Source: Desulfobaculum bizertense DSM 18034 (GTDB lineage Bacteria; Desulfobacterota; Desulfovibrionia; Desulfovibrionales; Desulfovibrionaceae). Taken from it: DNA of 64,000 nucleotides. The notes below the pieces were generated by a model that saw only the letters and a list, made by a program, of their open reading frames with translations, was not told where the DNA came from and searched no databases. Where the stretch lies: contig NZ_FUYA01000006.1 of the NCBI RefSeq assembly GCF_900167065.1, positions 145,961-209,960 on the forward strand, written 5' to 3'. The translations under genes and the position numbers were made by a program. This document shows, piece by piece, positions 47,018-56,105 of the stretch (positions are counted from its first letter, which is position 1; each line of letters opens with the position of its first letter).

Positions 47018-49516
47018 TTACTTCTTGCCCGGGACCTTTTTCTTGGTCTTTTTCTTCGGCTCATCCTCGTCTTTTTCACACGGAGACTCTTCGTCCTTAC
47101 CGAATTTCAGGATATCTTCGGCCAGACTGTTGAGTCGTGCATCGACGAGCGCGTTAATACTGCCAGCCGGGTAGCTTCCGTCTTTCTTTTTCTTTCCTGC
47201 GGACTTGCCCGTCAGGATTTCGATACCCTCATCAATGGTCTTAACGGCCCAGATGTGGAACTTCTTTTTCTTCACGGCTTCGATGACCTCTGGATGAAGC
47301 ATCAAATCCTTCACGTTTGCGTGGGGAATCATTGCCCCCTGCTTCCCGGTCAGTCCTGCACGCTTGCAGCACAGGAAGAAGCCTTCAATCTTTTCATTCG
47401 CGCCACCAATGGGCTGAACCTCACCCTTCTGGTTCACGGAACCCGTCACGGCAATGTCCTGCCGCAGCGGAACACCAGACAGGCTAGAAAGCATGGCGTA
47501 CAGCTCTGTGCTGGACGCGGAATCACCATCAACACCACCATATGACTGCTCAAATGTGATGGACGCCGACAGGGACAGTGGCTTGTTCTGCGCAAAACGC
47601 TCACGCAGGAAGCCTTCCAGAATGAGCATCCCCTTGTTGTGCGACGGGCCAGACAACTTTGCCTCACGCTCAATATTGGTGATGCCCTCGCGACCAAGCG
47701 ACGTCACCGCCGTGATGCGCGACGGTTTGCCAAAGGCATAGTCACCCATTGAGTACACGGCCAAGCCGTTAATCTGCCCCACCTCTGCGCCGTCCGTGGC
47801 AATAAAGATACTGCCCCGGTCAATCATCTCCTGAATGCGCTCCTCAATCTGATTGCAGCGATAAATCCGCGCATCCAAAGCCGCATCAACAGCTTTGCCC
47901 GTAATAATTTCCGCTTTGGCTCCCGCATAAAATGCAGCTTCGGCAAGCAGATCTCCAAGCTCAGGGAACGACGTCGAAATTTTTTCCTGACGTCCAGTCA
48001 GGCGCACGCCATGTTCAATAAGCTTTGCGACTGCCCCCGCATCCAGCGGACGGATTTTCTGCCGGTCAACTTCGCTGCGAATAAAGCGCGCAACCTGCTC
48101 AACATTATCCTCGGAGCGCTCCATTGAAGACTCATAGTCTGCACGCACCTTGAAGATTTTGGACATATCCTCGTCGTAATTTCTCAGCATGCTGTAGAGA
48201 TAGGCATCACCCAGAACCACGACCTTGACGTTCATCGGGATTGGCTCCGGCTTCAGCCCAGCGCCAGCAGAGAAATAATACGGATCAAAAGTCTGGATCT
48301 CGATCTTCTCTGTTTTCAGCGAACGCTTCAGTGTCTGCCAGACTCCCGGCTCCATAATGGCATCAAGCAGGTTAATGACAAGGTACCCGCCATTCGCACG
48401 AATAAACGAGCCTGCCTTGATTTTCGTGTAATCCGTTCGCCACATGCCGCCCGGTTCAATCGAGCGCTCAATTGTGCCAAACAAATTTCTAAACGTGGGG
48501 TAGCCTTCAACAATAACAGGCGGTCCCTCCAGTTCACTATTATCCACAAGGAGATTCACGTGGTATGGCGACAGCAGCTGTTCTGCCGTCGGCATCATCA
48601 TGGGCATTGGACCCTGCGGCTTGGCGCCCAGCATCCGCAGTTCATCCAGACGATTCCCCATATGCTCCAGCATGGAATCAAGGTATTCCACGATCTCTTT
48701 TTCTGTATACGCCTCGTACATCCCTTTCAGCAGGTCCTTCGCCAAAGACATGAACATGAGGTGATCCACCTCTTCGTGCTTTTGCGTGACCTCTTTCTGC
48801 AAAGAGCGCACCTGCTGCACAATATGATCAAGCTCAGCCTTGAGTGAAACTCGATCTTTTTTCAGTTTTTCCAGCTCTTCCTGCGGGAACCGGCCGTTAC
48901 TTACCATTTCTTCCAGTTCAATGATCCGCTTCGGCTCGCCATCTACCAAAGGCAGAATGTCCGGCCGCTGAACCGGTCCCATCTGCATATTCACGACTAC
49001 GAGATTTGAGTCTTTGACCTTGCCCTCAACGGATTTATAGAACTCAGCAACCTTTTTCTCGTGCGCCTCCTGGATTGCATTCTTTCTCGTAATATATTCC
49101 TGACTTTCAAATAGCTGCGGAATGTCTCGCTTCAGCGCATCCAGGAATTTGTCGACACTCTTTTTGAAGTGTTTGCCTTCACCCGCACGGAACTTGAGCA
49201 AATGCGGCGACTCCGGCCGCTTAAAGTTATTCACATAGCAAAGATCATCCGGCGGCGAATCTTTGCCAGAAAGCTCTTTCAGGAGCTTTTTCACCGTCGC
49301 AAGGCGACCCGTTCCAGCCGCTCCTGTGACAAAAATATTATAGCCCTTTTTCACCATCCCCATGCCAAAACGAAACGCCTCTACGCCACGCTTTTGGCCT
49401 ATGATGTCTGTATGTGGGTCTAAATCATCGGTCGTCTTGAACGGAAGCTTTTTCGGGTCCAGCGCCCAGCGCAACTGCTCAGGCTTGAGACTCGCGGGAA
49501 CTTTCTTAGAAGCCAT
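47018..49516 (-). CDS. Lon-related ATP-dependent protease (LonB/AAA_32 type)
   Basis: An 832-residue protease. The N-terminal AAA region has GAAGTGR where classical Walker A has GKT; the Arg is usual for this sub-family. A long coiled-coil insertion lies at about 185-270. The Lon proteolytic domain is C-terminal: catalytic Ser in GGVDGDSASSTELYAMLSSLSG and Lys in GGANEKIEGFF. The C-terminal tail is strongly charged (KDEDEPKKKTKKKVPGKK). The start at 49516 has GGAGG at 6 bases. Seventeen bases after hsp20, so one heat-stress operon. Confidence 0.9.
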   Translation of the reverse strand: MASKKVPASLKPEQLRWALDPKKLPFKTTDDLDPHTDIIGQKRGVEAFRFGMGMVKKGYNIFVTGAAGTGRLATVKKLLKELSGKDSPPDDLCYVNNFKRPESPHLLKFRAGEGKHFKKSVDKFLDALKRDIPQLFESQEYITRKNAIQEAHEKKVAEFYKSVEGKVKDSNLVVVNMQMGPVQRPDILPLVDGEPKRIIELEEMVSNGRFPQEELEKLKKDRVSLKAELDHIVQQVRSLQKEVTQKHEEVDHLMFMSLAKDLLKGMYEAYTEKEIVEYLDSMLEHMGNRLDELRMLGAKPQGPMPMMMPTAEQLLSPYHVNLLVDNSELEGPPVIVEGYPTFRNLFGTIERSIEPGGMWRTDYTKIKAGSFIRANGGYLVINLLDAIMEPGVWQTLKRSLKTEKIEIQTFDPYYFSAGAGLKPEPIPMNVKVVVLGDAYLYSMLRNYDEDMSKIFKVRADYESSMERSEDNVEQVARFIRSEVDRQKIRPLDAGAVAKLIEHGVRLTGRQEKISTSFPELGDLLAEAAFYAGAKAEIITGKAVDAALDARIYRCNQIEERIQEMIDRGSIFIATDGAEVGQINGLAVYSMGDYAFGKPSRITAVTSLGREGITNIEREAKLSGPSHNKGMLILEGFLRERFAQNKPLSLSASITFEQSYGGVDGDSASSTELYAMLSSLSGVPLRQDIAVTGSVNQKGEVQPIGGANEKIEGFFLCCKRAGLTGKQGAMIPHANVKDLMLHPEVIEAVKKKKFHIWAVKTIDEGIEILTGKSAGKKKKDGSYPAGSINALVDARLNSLAEDILKFGKDEESPCEKDEDEPKKKTKKKVPGKK

Positions 49517-49533
49517 TCTCAACCTCCATAAAG

Positions 49534-49938
49534 TTATTTGGCAATAACAGGTATCCGCCGAGCCTTCGGCGCTGCCGTCCGGTTTAAGCGAATCGTAAGC
49601 ACTCCACTCGATATCGTCGCCGTCGCCGTCTTAGGGTCCACTCGACACGGTAACTCCAGCGTACGACTAAAATGACTGTATTCACGCTCACTCTTCGTCT
49701 GCGCCTCTATCCCCAGTACCTTCTCCGTTAACGAAATCTCTATGTCCTCAGCATCATAGCCCGGTAAAGGCTGGGATATCACTATGCGCTCGTCCTCTCG
49801 ACATATCGTCATCTCGTCGCTCTGAAGACAACTCACAGACGGTAAGCCCATATCTGAACAAAAACCGTCAAAAAGCTTGTCCATCTCTTCCCGTAACTGC
49901 AGGAGCTGACCATCACTCCACAGACGCAAATCAGGCAT
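49534..49938 (-). CDS. Small heat-shock protein, Hsp20/alpha-crystallin family
   Basis: A 134-residue ATP-independent holdase. The alpha-crystallin domain (about 45-125) includes YDAEDIEISLTEKVLGIEA, FSRTLELPCRVD and the conserved ISSGVLTIRL (A/S-x-x-x-G-V-L). The C-terminal IPV anchor (RRIPVIAK) is present. First gene of hsp20-lonB, with AGGAGG before the ATG. Neither a CIRCE element nor a clear sigma-32 promoter was found upstream. Confidence 0.92.
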   Translation of the reverse strand: MPDLRLWSDGQLLQLREEMDKLFDGFCSDMGLPSVSCLQSDEMTICREDERIVISQPLPGYDAEDIEISLTEKVLGIEAQTKSEREYSHFSRTLELPCRVDPKTATATISSGVLTIRLNRTAAPKARRIPVIAK

Positions 49939-50096
49939 TTGCGGCCTCCTTCAGTATAAAATGAATCAGAAGGACTCCACTTCAGCTGCTAACACTTGCA
50001 GATGGTGTTTCTTCCTTATTGCTCATAGATTAACACGCTTCCCTTTTATTACTCAAGAAACATCCACTTTCCCTCTACAAGAGGCTCATTGTGGGT

Positions 50097-50526
50097 TAGT
50101 GCTCTGCAAGAGGCGCTAGGGTGGGTGGGTATTTTATTGGGACTCCGTCCCAAGCCCTGCAAGGGGCGCCGCCCCTTGACCCCGCCCAAGGACGAGGCCC
50201 TTGGGAATCCCGCTATCGCTCAAAAAAATACGGCTGAATGGGATGAAAGCTTCGCTTTCCTCTCCATCAGCCGTATTTTTTGAGCTAGGGGAATTTCCCG
50301 AACGCGTGTTCTTCTGCCTTTTCCAGACCGCACTTATTTTCTTTTTGAACGCAAGCGTTCAGAAAGAAAATGGTGGCAACGCACGGGAAAGAGAACGACT
50401 TTCTTTTCGTTTTCTCACCCAAGTTTGAATTTCATTCACGCGAAGCGTGGATGAAATTCAAACTCGATGAGGATACGTAAGGGAATCATTCCCTTACGCG
50501 GGGGTTTGGGGGCAGGCCCCCAATTT
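50097..50526 (+). repeat. Multi-hairpin intergenic element, copy 7 (forward, third H4 type)
   Basis: The head is altered: the H1 position holds TTGGGAC-TCC-GTCCCAA (50137-50153). H2 and H3 are normal. H4 is a third, unrelated stem (GCTCAAAAAAATACGGCTGA arm) with inner AAAGC/GCTTT. H5 normal; H6 first type with one wobble; H7 50476-50498; H8 TTGGGGGC/GCCCCCAA; H9 absent. It lies downstream of the sodium symporter gene and upstream of hsp20, one of two copies not between convergent units. Confidence 0.9.
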
Positions 50527-50553
50527 TCCCCCCACTCACTTGTCCAAATGACA

Positions 50554-50584
50554 CAAAAAAAGCCCCCTCAAGAGGGGGCTTTTG
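50554..50584 (-). terminator. Intrinsic terminator of the sodium symporter gene
   Basis: AAAGCCCCCTC-AAG-AGGGGGCTTT; on the minus strand seven T follow. Confidence 0.92.
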
Positions 50585-50605
50585 TCATCATATAGCCTTG
50601 GCGAG

Positions 50606-52099
50606 TTAGTCGCGGCGAACGCCTTCGCTCACGGGGTAGGCTTTCACAGTCTGAATGAGCCAACCGACGAGGAGGACACCGAGAGCGACGCTCCAGCCGA
50701 AGATAGTCACGGACTGCTGTGTGTAGCCACCGTAGGGCATTGCGATATCACCGACAAAGTTCTTCACAGCGATGTACCCGAGGATCAGCGGAGTAGCGAA
50801 CTTCAGGGAGAAGTTCCACCAGCGGCCGATGGAGAAGTCGGAAACAGCGTTGATGTGGCGGCGCATGTCTTCGATGTCGAAGAACCAGGCCATAAAGAAG
50901 ATTTCAACGAGACCGGTCATGAGCACGCCGAAGTTCATAACGAAGTGGTCAACGATGTCGAGGATAAGCAAGCCAGCGTTGCTGGCGAAAGCAGCACCGG
51001 CGATGAGGCCGACACAGCAGTAGATGGAAACAGCGAGCTTACGAGAGATGTCGAACTTCTGGCGCAGAGCGGCGACACAGGCTTCGCAGATAGAGATGTG
51101 CGAAGAGAGGCCAGCGACGGTAACAGCGGAGAAGAAGAGGACACCCATAACGCGAGGCATCGGCAAGAGGTTGATTGCCTGAGGGATGGTCACAAAGCAG
51201 AGACCAACGCCGGAGCTCACAACTTCGGTCACACTCACACCCTTGGCGGCGGCCATGTAGCCGAGGACGCCGAAGATCATGGTACCAGCGAGGACAGAGA
51301 ATCCGAGGTCCATGAGGACGGTGATGAATGCGTTGTTTGAGATGTCAGAATCCTTGGGCAGATAACTAGCGTACGTGATCATGATGGCGAAGCCAACGCC
51401 CACGGAGTAGAAACACTGACCATATGCAGCGACCCAGACACTTCCTTTACTCAGGGCAGAGAAATCAGGAGTGAAGAGGAAGCGGAGACCTTCAATAGCA
51501 CCGGGCAGGAAGATAGCGCGAATCACGATGGTGATAACGAGCAGGAACAGCACGGGCATAAAGATTTTATTTGCTTTTTCGAGGCCGCTTTTCACGCCGC
51601 TGAAGAGCACGAGCCACGCTGTGGACCATGCGAGGGCGATAGCGCCGAAGATTTTCCAGTTCATACCGCCGAGATGCAGCGGGGAGTCGGAGATATTGAG
51701 GAACTCTTTCATGAAGAAGGTTCCGGTGTCCGTGCCCCAGGCCTGCGTAAAGGCGAAACCAACATAAGAGATGGCCCAGCCAACGACGGCGACGTAATAG
51801 AGGGAGATAACGAAGGCTACGAGTACCTGCCACCATCCCAGCCATTCCATCTTGCGAGAAATGGAAGAAAAGATTCTGGGGGCTGAACCCTGGAAGCGGT
51901 GACCAATGGCGAACTCAAGAATTAGGAAAGGAATACCAGCTGTGAGCATTGCGATGATGTAGGGGATGAAGAATGCCCCGCCACCGTTTTCATAAGCCAT
52001 GTATGGAAAGCGCCAGATGTTGCCCAAGCCGATTGCAGAGCCGACCGCTGCCAGGACAAATCCTGCGCGAGAGCCCCACGTTTCCTGATTCGCAGACAT
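50606..52099 (-). CDS. Sodium-dependent transporter, NSS (SNF) family
   Basis: A 497-residue LeuT-fold symporter with 11-12 membrane helices. Helix 1, GFVLAAVGSAIGLGNIWRFPYMAYENGGGAF, is the NSS signature carrying the Na1/Na2 and substrate residues. Such bacterial proteins import amino acids with sodium; the substrate here is not predictable. The start at 52099 (MSANQETWGSRAG) follows GAAGGG. It is monocistronic with its own terminator. Direct repeats upstream may be operators. Confidence 0.9.
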   Translation of the reverse strand: MSANQETWGSRAGFVLAAVGSAIGLGNIWRFPYMAYENGGGAFFIPYIIAMLTAGIPFLILEFAIGHRFQGSAPRIFSSISRKMEWLGWWQVLVAFVISLYYVAVVGWAISYVGFAFTQAWGTDTGTFFMKEFLNISDSPLHLGGMNWKIFGAIALAWSTAWLVLFSGVKSGLEKANKIFMPVLFLLVITIVIRAIFLPGAIEGLRFLFTPDFSALSKGSVWVAAYGQCFYSVGVGFAIMITYASYLPKDSDISNNAFITVLMDLGFSVLAGTMIFGVLGYMAAAKGVSVTEVVSSGVGLCFVTIPQAINLLPMPRVMGVLFFSAVTVAGLSSHISICEACVAALRQKFDISRKLAVSIYCCVGLIAGAAFASNAGLLILDIVDHFVMNFGVLMTGLVEIFFMAWFFDIEDMRRHINAVSDFSIGRWWNFSLKFATPLILGYIAVKNFVGDIAMPYGGYTQQSVTIFGWSVALGVLLVGWLIQTVKAYPVSEGVRRD

Positions 52100-52160
52100 G
52101 AAAATCCCTTCTTTTTTTGCCTCTGTCGAGAGGACTTGGTGAGTCAAGACTGCATCTGAA

Positions 52161-52201
52161 TGCGTAACAGATGCATAAAAACTAAAAACGTTGCGTAACA
52201 G
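52161..52201. promoter_or_regulatory. Two TGCGTAACAG direct repeats upstream of the symporter gene
   Basis: TGCGTAACAG at 52161-52170 and 52192-52201, 31 bp apart (three helical turns), within a similar TGCGTAACAG-N-(T/C)GCAT context. Candidate tandem operator 60-100 bp before the start. A separate palindrome CTGTAATTTTACAG lies at 52234-52247. Confidence 0.45.
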
Positions 52202-52247
52202 TTCGCATTTTCTATCTTATACCCCTGCAAGACCTGTAATTTTACAG

Positions 52248-52728
52248 ATTTTGCTTTATGAGACAGAAGAAAAGAACCGCTAAGTTCAATTTTCTACGCT
52301 GGTATGAGTGAACAATCAAGCGCTTTATTAAAAGATTCTAGGGAACTATTTCACATTTGCAAAAAATTTTGCAACGAAACATTCAAATGGCTTCTCTATA
52401 TAGCGCTAGTACGTATTGTACAACATTAGAGACAGGTAAACGCTCACTTTTACATCCCTCCTGCACGCATTTTCCCAAAAATCCTTTCCGAACTGTACTC
52501 CCCTTGCTACCCCTATGCAGCTTGCACAAAAAAAGTGTATTCTTCTTTCCGTGCCGCATTCAGCAACGCGCGCCGCGATTTGCAGAAGTTACATGTGCTC
52601 ACAAACCCCAAATGATTACTGCTTTCCCGGCCTGCTGTGGGCATTAGACTTGTGGACGCAAATGCCGTACACAAGACCCCATCCCAACTGGGTGAAAACC
52701 TCATTTTTCAGGTACACGTCGAAAATCT
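52248..52728. other. Intergenic region upstream of lepA
   Basis: About 480 bases with no credible gene on either strand. It presumably contains the lepA promoter. No clear motif or RNA fold was recognised. Confidence 0.4.
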
Positions 52729-54534
52729 ATGAACAGAACGAAGCATATTCGAAATTTTAGCATTATTGCTCATATCGATCATGGCAAGTCCACCCTTGCT
52801 GACCGTATTCTTGAAATCACTGGCGCTGTCAGTGAACGAGAAAAACGCGATCAGTATCTGGACAAAATGGAGCTTGAGCGTGAACGTGGTATCACCATTA
52901 AGTCGCAGACCGTTCGCCTGCCATACACGGCAGCAAACGGCGAAACCTACGAACTGAACCTTATTGATACCCCCGGACACGTCGACTTTTCTTATGAAGT
53001 GTCCCGCTCCCTTGCCGCCTGTGAGGGCGCACTCCTCGTTGTTGACGCAACGCAGGGCGTTGAAGCCCAGACTCTCGCCAACGTCTTTATGGCGCTGGAT
53101 CACGACCTCGAAATCATTCCCGTACTCAACAAAATCGACCTCCCCAGTTCTCACACCGAGGAAGTCGCACAGGAAATCGAGGAAATCATCGGTCTGGACT
53201 GCACAGACGCTTTGCAGGTCAGTGCAAAAACAGGCCTCAACGTCGAAAAAGTGCTCGAAGCCATTGTCCAGCAGGTCCCAGCTCCCTCTGGCGACCCGGA
53301 CGCCCCGCTCAAAGCCCTTATCTTCGACTCATGGTACGACTCCTACCGCGGCGTTGTCGTCCTCTTCCGTATTCTTGAAGGCACCATCCGCAAGGGTGAC
53401 AAAATCAAGATCAACTCGACAGGAAGAGAATTCGACGTCACCAGCCTCGGCGCATTCACCCCAGAGCCAGTTCAGTACAAAGAATTCGGCCCCGGTGAAG
53501 TTGGCTTCCTTTGCGCAAACATGAAAGAACTCTCCGACGCCCCCGTCGGCGATACTGTCACCCTCGCAAAGAACCCAACTCAGGACCCGTTCCCCGGCTT
53601 TCAGGAAGTCAAACCAATGGTCTTTTGCGGCCTCTATCCCGTTGAACCCGCTGAGTATGAGCCTCTGAAAACAGCTCTCGAAAAACTCCAGCTCAACGAC
53701 GCCGCATTCCACTTTGAGCCTGAAACATCTCAGGCCCTTGGCTTTGGCTTCCGCGCAGGCTTTCTCGGCCTGCTCCACATGGAAATCATTCAGGAACGAC
53801 TCGAGCGTGAGTTTAATGCAAAACTCATCGCAACAGCTCCCTCCGTCGCCTATCAGGTTACAAACACTGATGGCGTGGTCTCCATTATCGACAACCCAAG
53901 CAAGCTTCCTGAAATTCAGGAAATTGCTTCACTCGCCGAACCATACGTCCGTATGGAAATCCACGTTCCCAACGACTACGTCGGCGCAGTCCTTAAACTC
54001 TGTGAAGAAAAACGCGGTATCCAGCAGGACATGAAGTACCTGACCTCGACCCGCGTCATGATTACTTACGAGCTGCCCTTTGCCGAAATCGTGTTCGACT
54101 TCTTCGACAAGCTCAAATCCGTGACCCGTGGCTACGCGTCTATGGATTATGAAGTTATCGACTTTAGAGAATCCGACCTCGTCAAACTCGACATGCTCAT
54201 TAACGGCGACGTTATCGACGCCCTCGCCGTTATCGTCCACCGTGAACGGGCTACGCGCTACGGCCGAGCTGTCGCACTCAAGCTCAAGCGCTCCATCCCT
54301 CGCCAGCTTTACGAAGTTGTCGTGCAGGCCGCCATCGGCTCCCGGATTATCGCCCGTGAACGAAACGCCCCCCTACGCAAAAACGTTACCGCCAAGTGTT
54401 ATGGCGGCGACATCTCCCGTAAGCGCAAGCTCCTCGAAAAGCAGAAAGCGGGTAAGAAGCGTATGAAAAAAATGGGAAGCGTCGAAATCCCGCAGGAAGC
54501 CTTCCTTGCAGCGCTCAAGGCTGAGGCTGACTAA
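52729..54534 (+). CDS. lepA: Elongation factor 4 (LepA)
   Basis: A 601-residue ribosome-associated GTPase. G1 AHIDHGKST, switch [12 protein letters not shown]3 DTPGHVDF, G4 NKIDL. The LepA-specific C-terminal domain ends [19 protein letters not shown], with [21 protein letters not shown]. Full length. Shine-Dalgarno weak. Followed 71 bases later by lepB, the lepA-lepB order known from E. coli. Confidence 0.97.
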   Translation: MNRTKHIRNFSIIAHIDHGKSTLADRILEITGAVSEREKRDQYLDKMELERERGITIKSQTVRLPYTAANGETYELNLIDTPGHVDFSYEVSRSLAACEGALLVVDATQGVEAQTLANVFMALDHDLEIIPVLNKIDLPSSHTEEVAQEIEEIIGLDCTDALQVSAKTGLNVEKVLEAIVQQVPAPSGDPDAPLKALIFDSWYDSYRGVVVLFRILEGTIRKGDKIKINSTGREFDVTSLGAFTPEPVQYKEFGPGEVGFLCANMKELSDAPVGDTVTLAKNPTQDPFPGFQEVKPMVFCGLYPVEPAEYEPLKTALEKLQLNDAAFHFEPETSQALGFGFRAGFLGLLHMEIIQERLEREFNAKLIATAPSVAYQVTNTDGVVSIIDNPSKLPEIQEIASLAEPYVRMEIHVPNDYVGAVLKLCEEKRGIQQDMKYLTSTRVMITYELPFAEIVFDFFDKLKSVTRGYASMDYEVIDFRESDLVKLDMLINGDVIDALAVIVHRERATRYGRAVALKLKRSIPRQLYEVVVQAAIGSRIIARERNAPLRKNVTAKCYGGDISRKRKLLEKQKAGKKRMKKMGSVEIPQEAFLAALKAEAD

Positions 54535-54557
54535 ACCAAGACCACTTCCGCAGAAAA

Positions 54558-54583
54558 CGGGGAGCAGCTTCGGCTCCTCCCCG
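54558..54583 (+). other. Hairpin between lepA and lepB
   Basis: CGGGGAGC / GCTCCTCCCCG with a one-base bulge and no U-tract. More likely a processing or stability hairpin than a terminator, so lepB may be co-transcribed. Confidence 0.5.
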
Positions 54584-54605
54584 AAAAACAACGACAGGAC
54601 ACGCT

Positions 54606-55205
54606 ATGAATCCAAGATGGCAACAGGTTTTGCGAGACTATGCCGAGGCCCTTATCTTTGCCCTCATCCTCGCATTCTTCATTCGCTCCTTCGTGGTGCA
54701 GGCGTTTAAGATCCCCTCAGGATCTATGTTACAGACCCTTCAGATCGGTGACCAAATTCTCGTCAATAAATTCATCTATGGCGTGAAAATACCCTTCACC
54801 GACATTACAATTATCCCCGTCTCTGAGCCTGAACACGGCGACATCGTCGTCTTCCGATACCCAAAAGACGAATCAAAAGACTACATCAAGCGACTCATCG
54901 GACTCCCCGGAGATACCCTCCAGATGAAAGACAACCAGATGTATCGCAATGGTGAAAAACTCACAGAGCCTTACCTCTCCGGACTCCCACCAAAGAACTT
55001 CCCCCCACTTCAAAACTTCGGACCAATCACCGTCCCTGAAGGGAAATTCTTCGCTATGGGAGACAACAGAAACAACTCCTCGGACTCCAGATACTGGGGC
55101 TTCGTCGACAGAACACAGATCATAGGCAAAGCCTGGCGCGTCTACTGGTCCTGGGCTGGCCCACTCGATATCCGGTGGAGCCGCATCGGAAAACTCGTTC
55201 AGTAG
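54606..55205 (+). CDS. lepB: Signal peptidase I
   Basis: A 199-residue inner-membrane protease with one N-terminal membrane helix (EALIFALILAFFIRSFVV). Catalytic Ser is in KIPSGSMLQTL (box B) and Lys in DYIKRLIGLPGD (box D). Box E MGDNRNNSSDSRYWGFV is intact. It removes signal peptides from exported proteins. AGGA precedes the ATG. Confidence 0.96.
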   Translation: MNPRWQQVLRDYAEALIFALILAFFIRSFVVQAFKIPSGSMLQTLQIGDQILVNKFIYGVKIPFTDITIIPVSEPEHGDIVVFRYPKDESKDYIKRLIGLPGDTLQMKDNQMYRNGEKLTEPYLSGLPPKNFPPLQNFGPITVPEGKFFAMGDNRNNSSDSRYWGFVDRTQIIGKAWRVYWSWAGPLDIRWSRIGKLVQ

Positions 55206-55221
55206 CTCCTCACAAAACAAA

Positions 55222-55250
55222 AAGCCCCCTCGAAAGAGGGGGCTTTTTTT
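55222..55250 (+). terminator. Intrinsic terminator of lepB
   Basis: AAGCCCCCTC-GAAA-GAGGGGGCTT followed by T's. Confidence 0.94.
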
Positions 55251-55276
55251 GTGGCATACAAAGAGGATTGGAGAGA

Positions 55277-55753
55277 GCCGGGGCCTGCCCCAGCACGTTA
55301 GTGCTGGATGGGTGGGGGGGGAAAGAACCGGGGCCAGCCCCGGACCCCGCGTAAGGGAATGATTCCCTTACGTATCCTCATCGAGTTTAAAAGCCGTGCA
55401 AGCTTCGCTTGCACGGCTTTTAAACTCGGGTGAGAAGGCGTAAAGAAGCTCTTTCTCTTCTGCGAGTTCGCCACCATTTTTTTTTGAACGCGAGCGTTCA
55501 AAAAGAAGGGGTTGAGGCGCAAAGAAAAAGAACACACGCCCAGTTAATTAGGCCGAAAAAAAGGGAACCGAAATGGAGAGGAGAGCGTAGCTCTCATCAC
55601 ATTTCGGTCCCCTTTTATTTCGGGCGAAATCGGGATTCCCAAGGGCCTCGTCCTTGGGCGGGGTCAAGGGGCAGCGCCCCTTGCAGAGGTGCGGGGACAG
55701 AGTCCCCGCCCACCCTCGCGCCGCCTGCAGAGCACGAGACGGAGTCTCGTACC
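55277..55753 (-). repeat. Multi-hairpin intergenic element, copy 8 (reverse, second H4 type)
   Basis: On the minus strand: H1 55734-55750; an extra hairpin GCGGGGAC-AGA-GTCCCCGC (55691-55709); H2, H3. H4 is the copy-3 type (CCGAAATG-containing stem, inner AGCT...), with the alternative linker shared with copies 3 and 9. H5 short; H6 second type, fully paired; H7 55350-55372; H8 CCGGGGC/GCCCCGG as in copy 3; H9 CCAGCAC/GTGCTGG. It lies between lepB (with terminator) and convergent tRNA genes. Confidence 0.92.
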
Positions 55754-55770
55754 CCACCCCAAAAAAGAGC

Positions 55771-55804
55771 AAAAAAAAAGACTCTCAGTAGAACTGAGAG
55801 TCTT
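55771..55804 (-). terminator. Intrinsic terminator of tRNA-Gln/tRNA-Glu
   Basis: AAGACTCTCAGT / ACTGAGAGTCTT arms, then nine or more T on the minus strand. Confidence 0.94.
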
Positions 55805-55813
55805 AAACTGTCA

Positions 55814-55891
55814 TGGCGTCCCCAGGGGGATTTGAACCCCCGTCGCCTGCGTGAAAGGCAGGTGTCCTGGGCCGGGCTAGACGATGGGGAC
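55814..55891 (-). tRNA. tRNA-Glu (anticodon TTC)
   Basis: 78 nt with encoded CCA. Acceptor GTCCCC/GGGGAC, D-arm ATCGTCTAGCCCGGCCCAGGAC, anticodon stem CCTGC/GCAGG with loop CTTTCAC, T-arm CGGGGGTTCAAATCCCCC. Confidence 0.95.
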
Positions 55892-55901
55892 AGTTTGCTA
55901 T

Positions 55902-55976
55902 TGGCTGGCGAGCAAGGGATTGAACCTTGATTGCTGGGACCAGAATCCAGTGTCCTGCCAATTAGACGACTCGCCA
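55902..55976 (-). tRNA. tRNA-Gln (anticodon CTG)
   Basis: 75 nt with encoded CCA. Acceptor TGGCGAG/CTCGCCA, anticodon loop TTCTGGT, T-arm CAAGGTTCAATCCCTTG. The U1-A72-type open acceptor end is typical of tRNA-Gln. Ten bases upstream of tRNA-Glu on the same strand. Confidence 0.94.
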
Positions 55977-56105
55977 ACGCGGAATGAACAAATATGCAGA
56001 TTCACTTTGAATGTCAACGGAAAAAATCAAAAAATATAAAATTAATTCCCTGAAGATGCAATTTCCTTTGAAAAAAAATGATGCACCAGACAGCGAAAAA
56101 AATGC

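Noticed and set aside
49939..50090. CIRCE or sigma-32 promoter before hsp20
   Set aside because: No TTAGCACTC-N9-GAGTGCTAA and only a weak CTTGAG without a matching -10 element.
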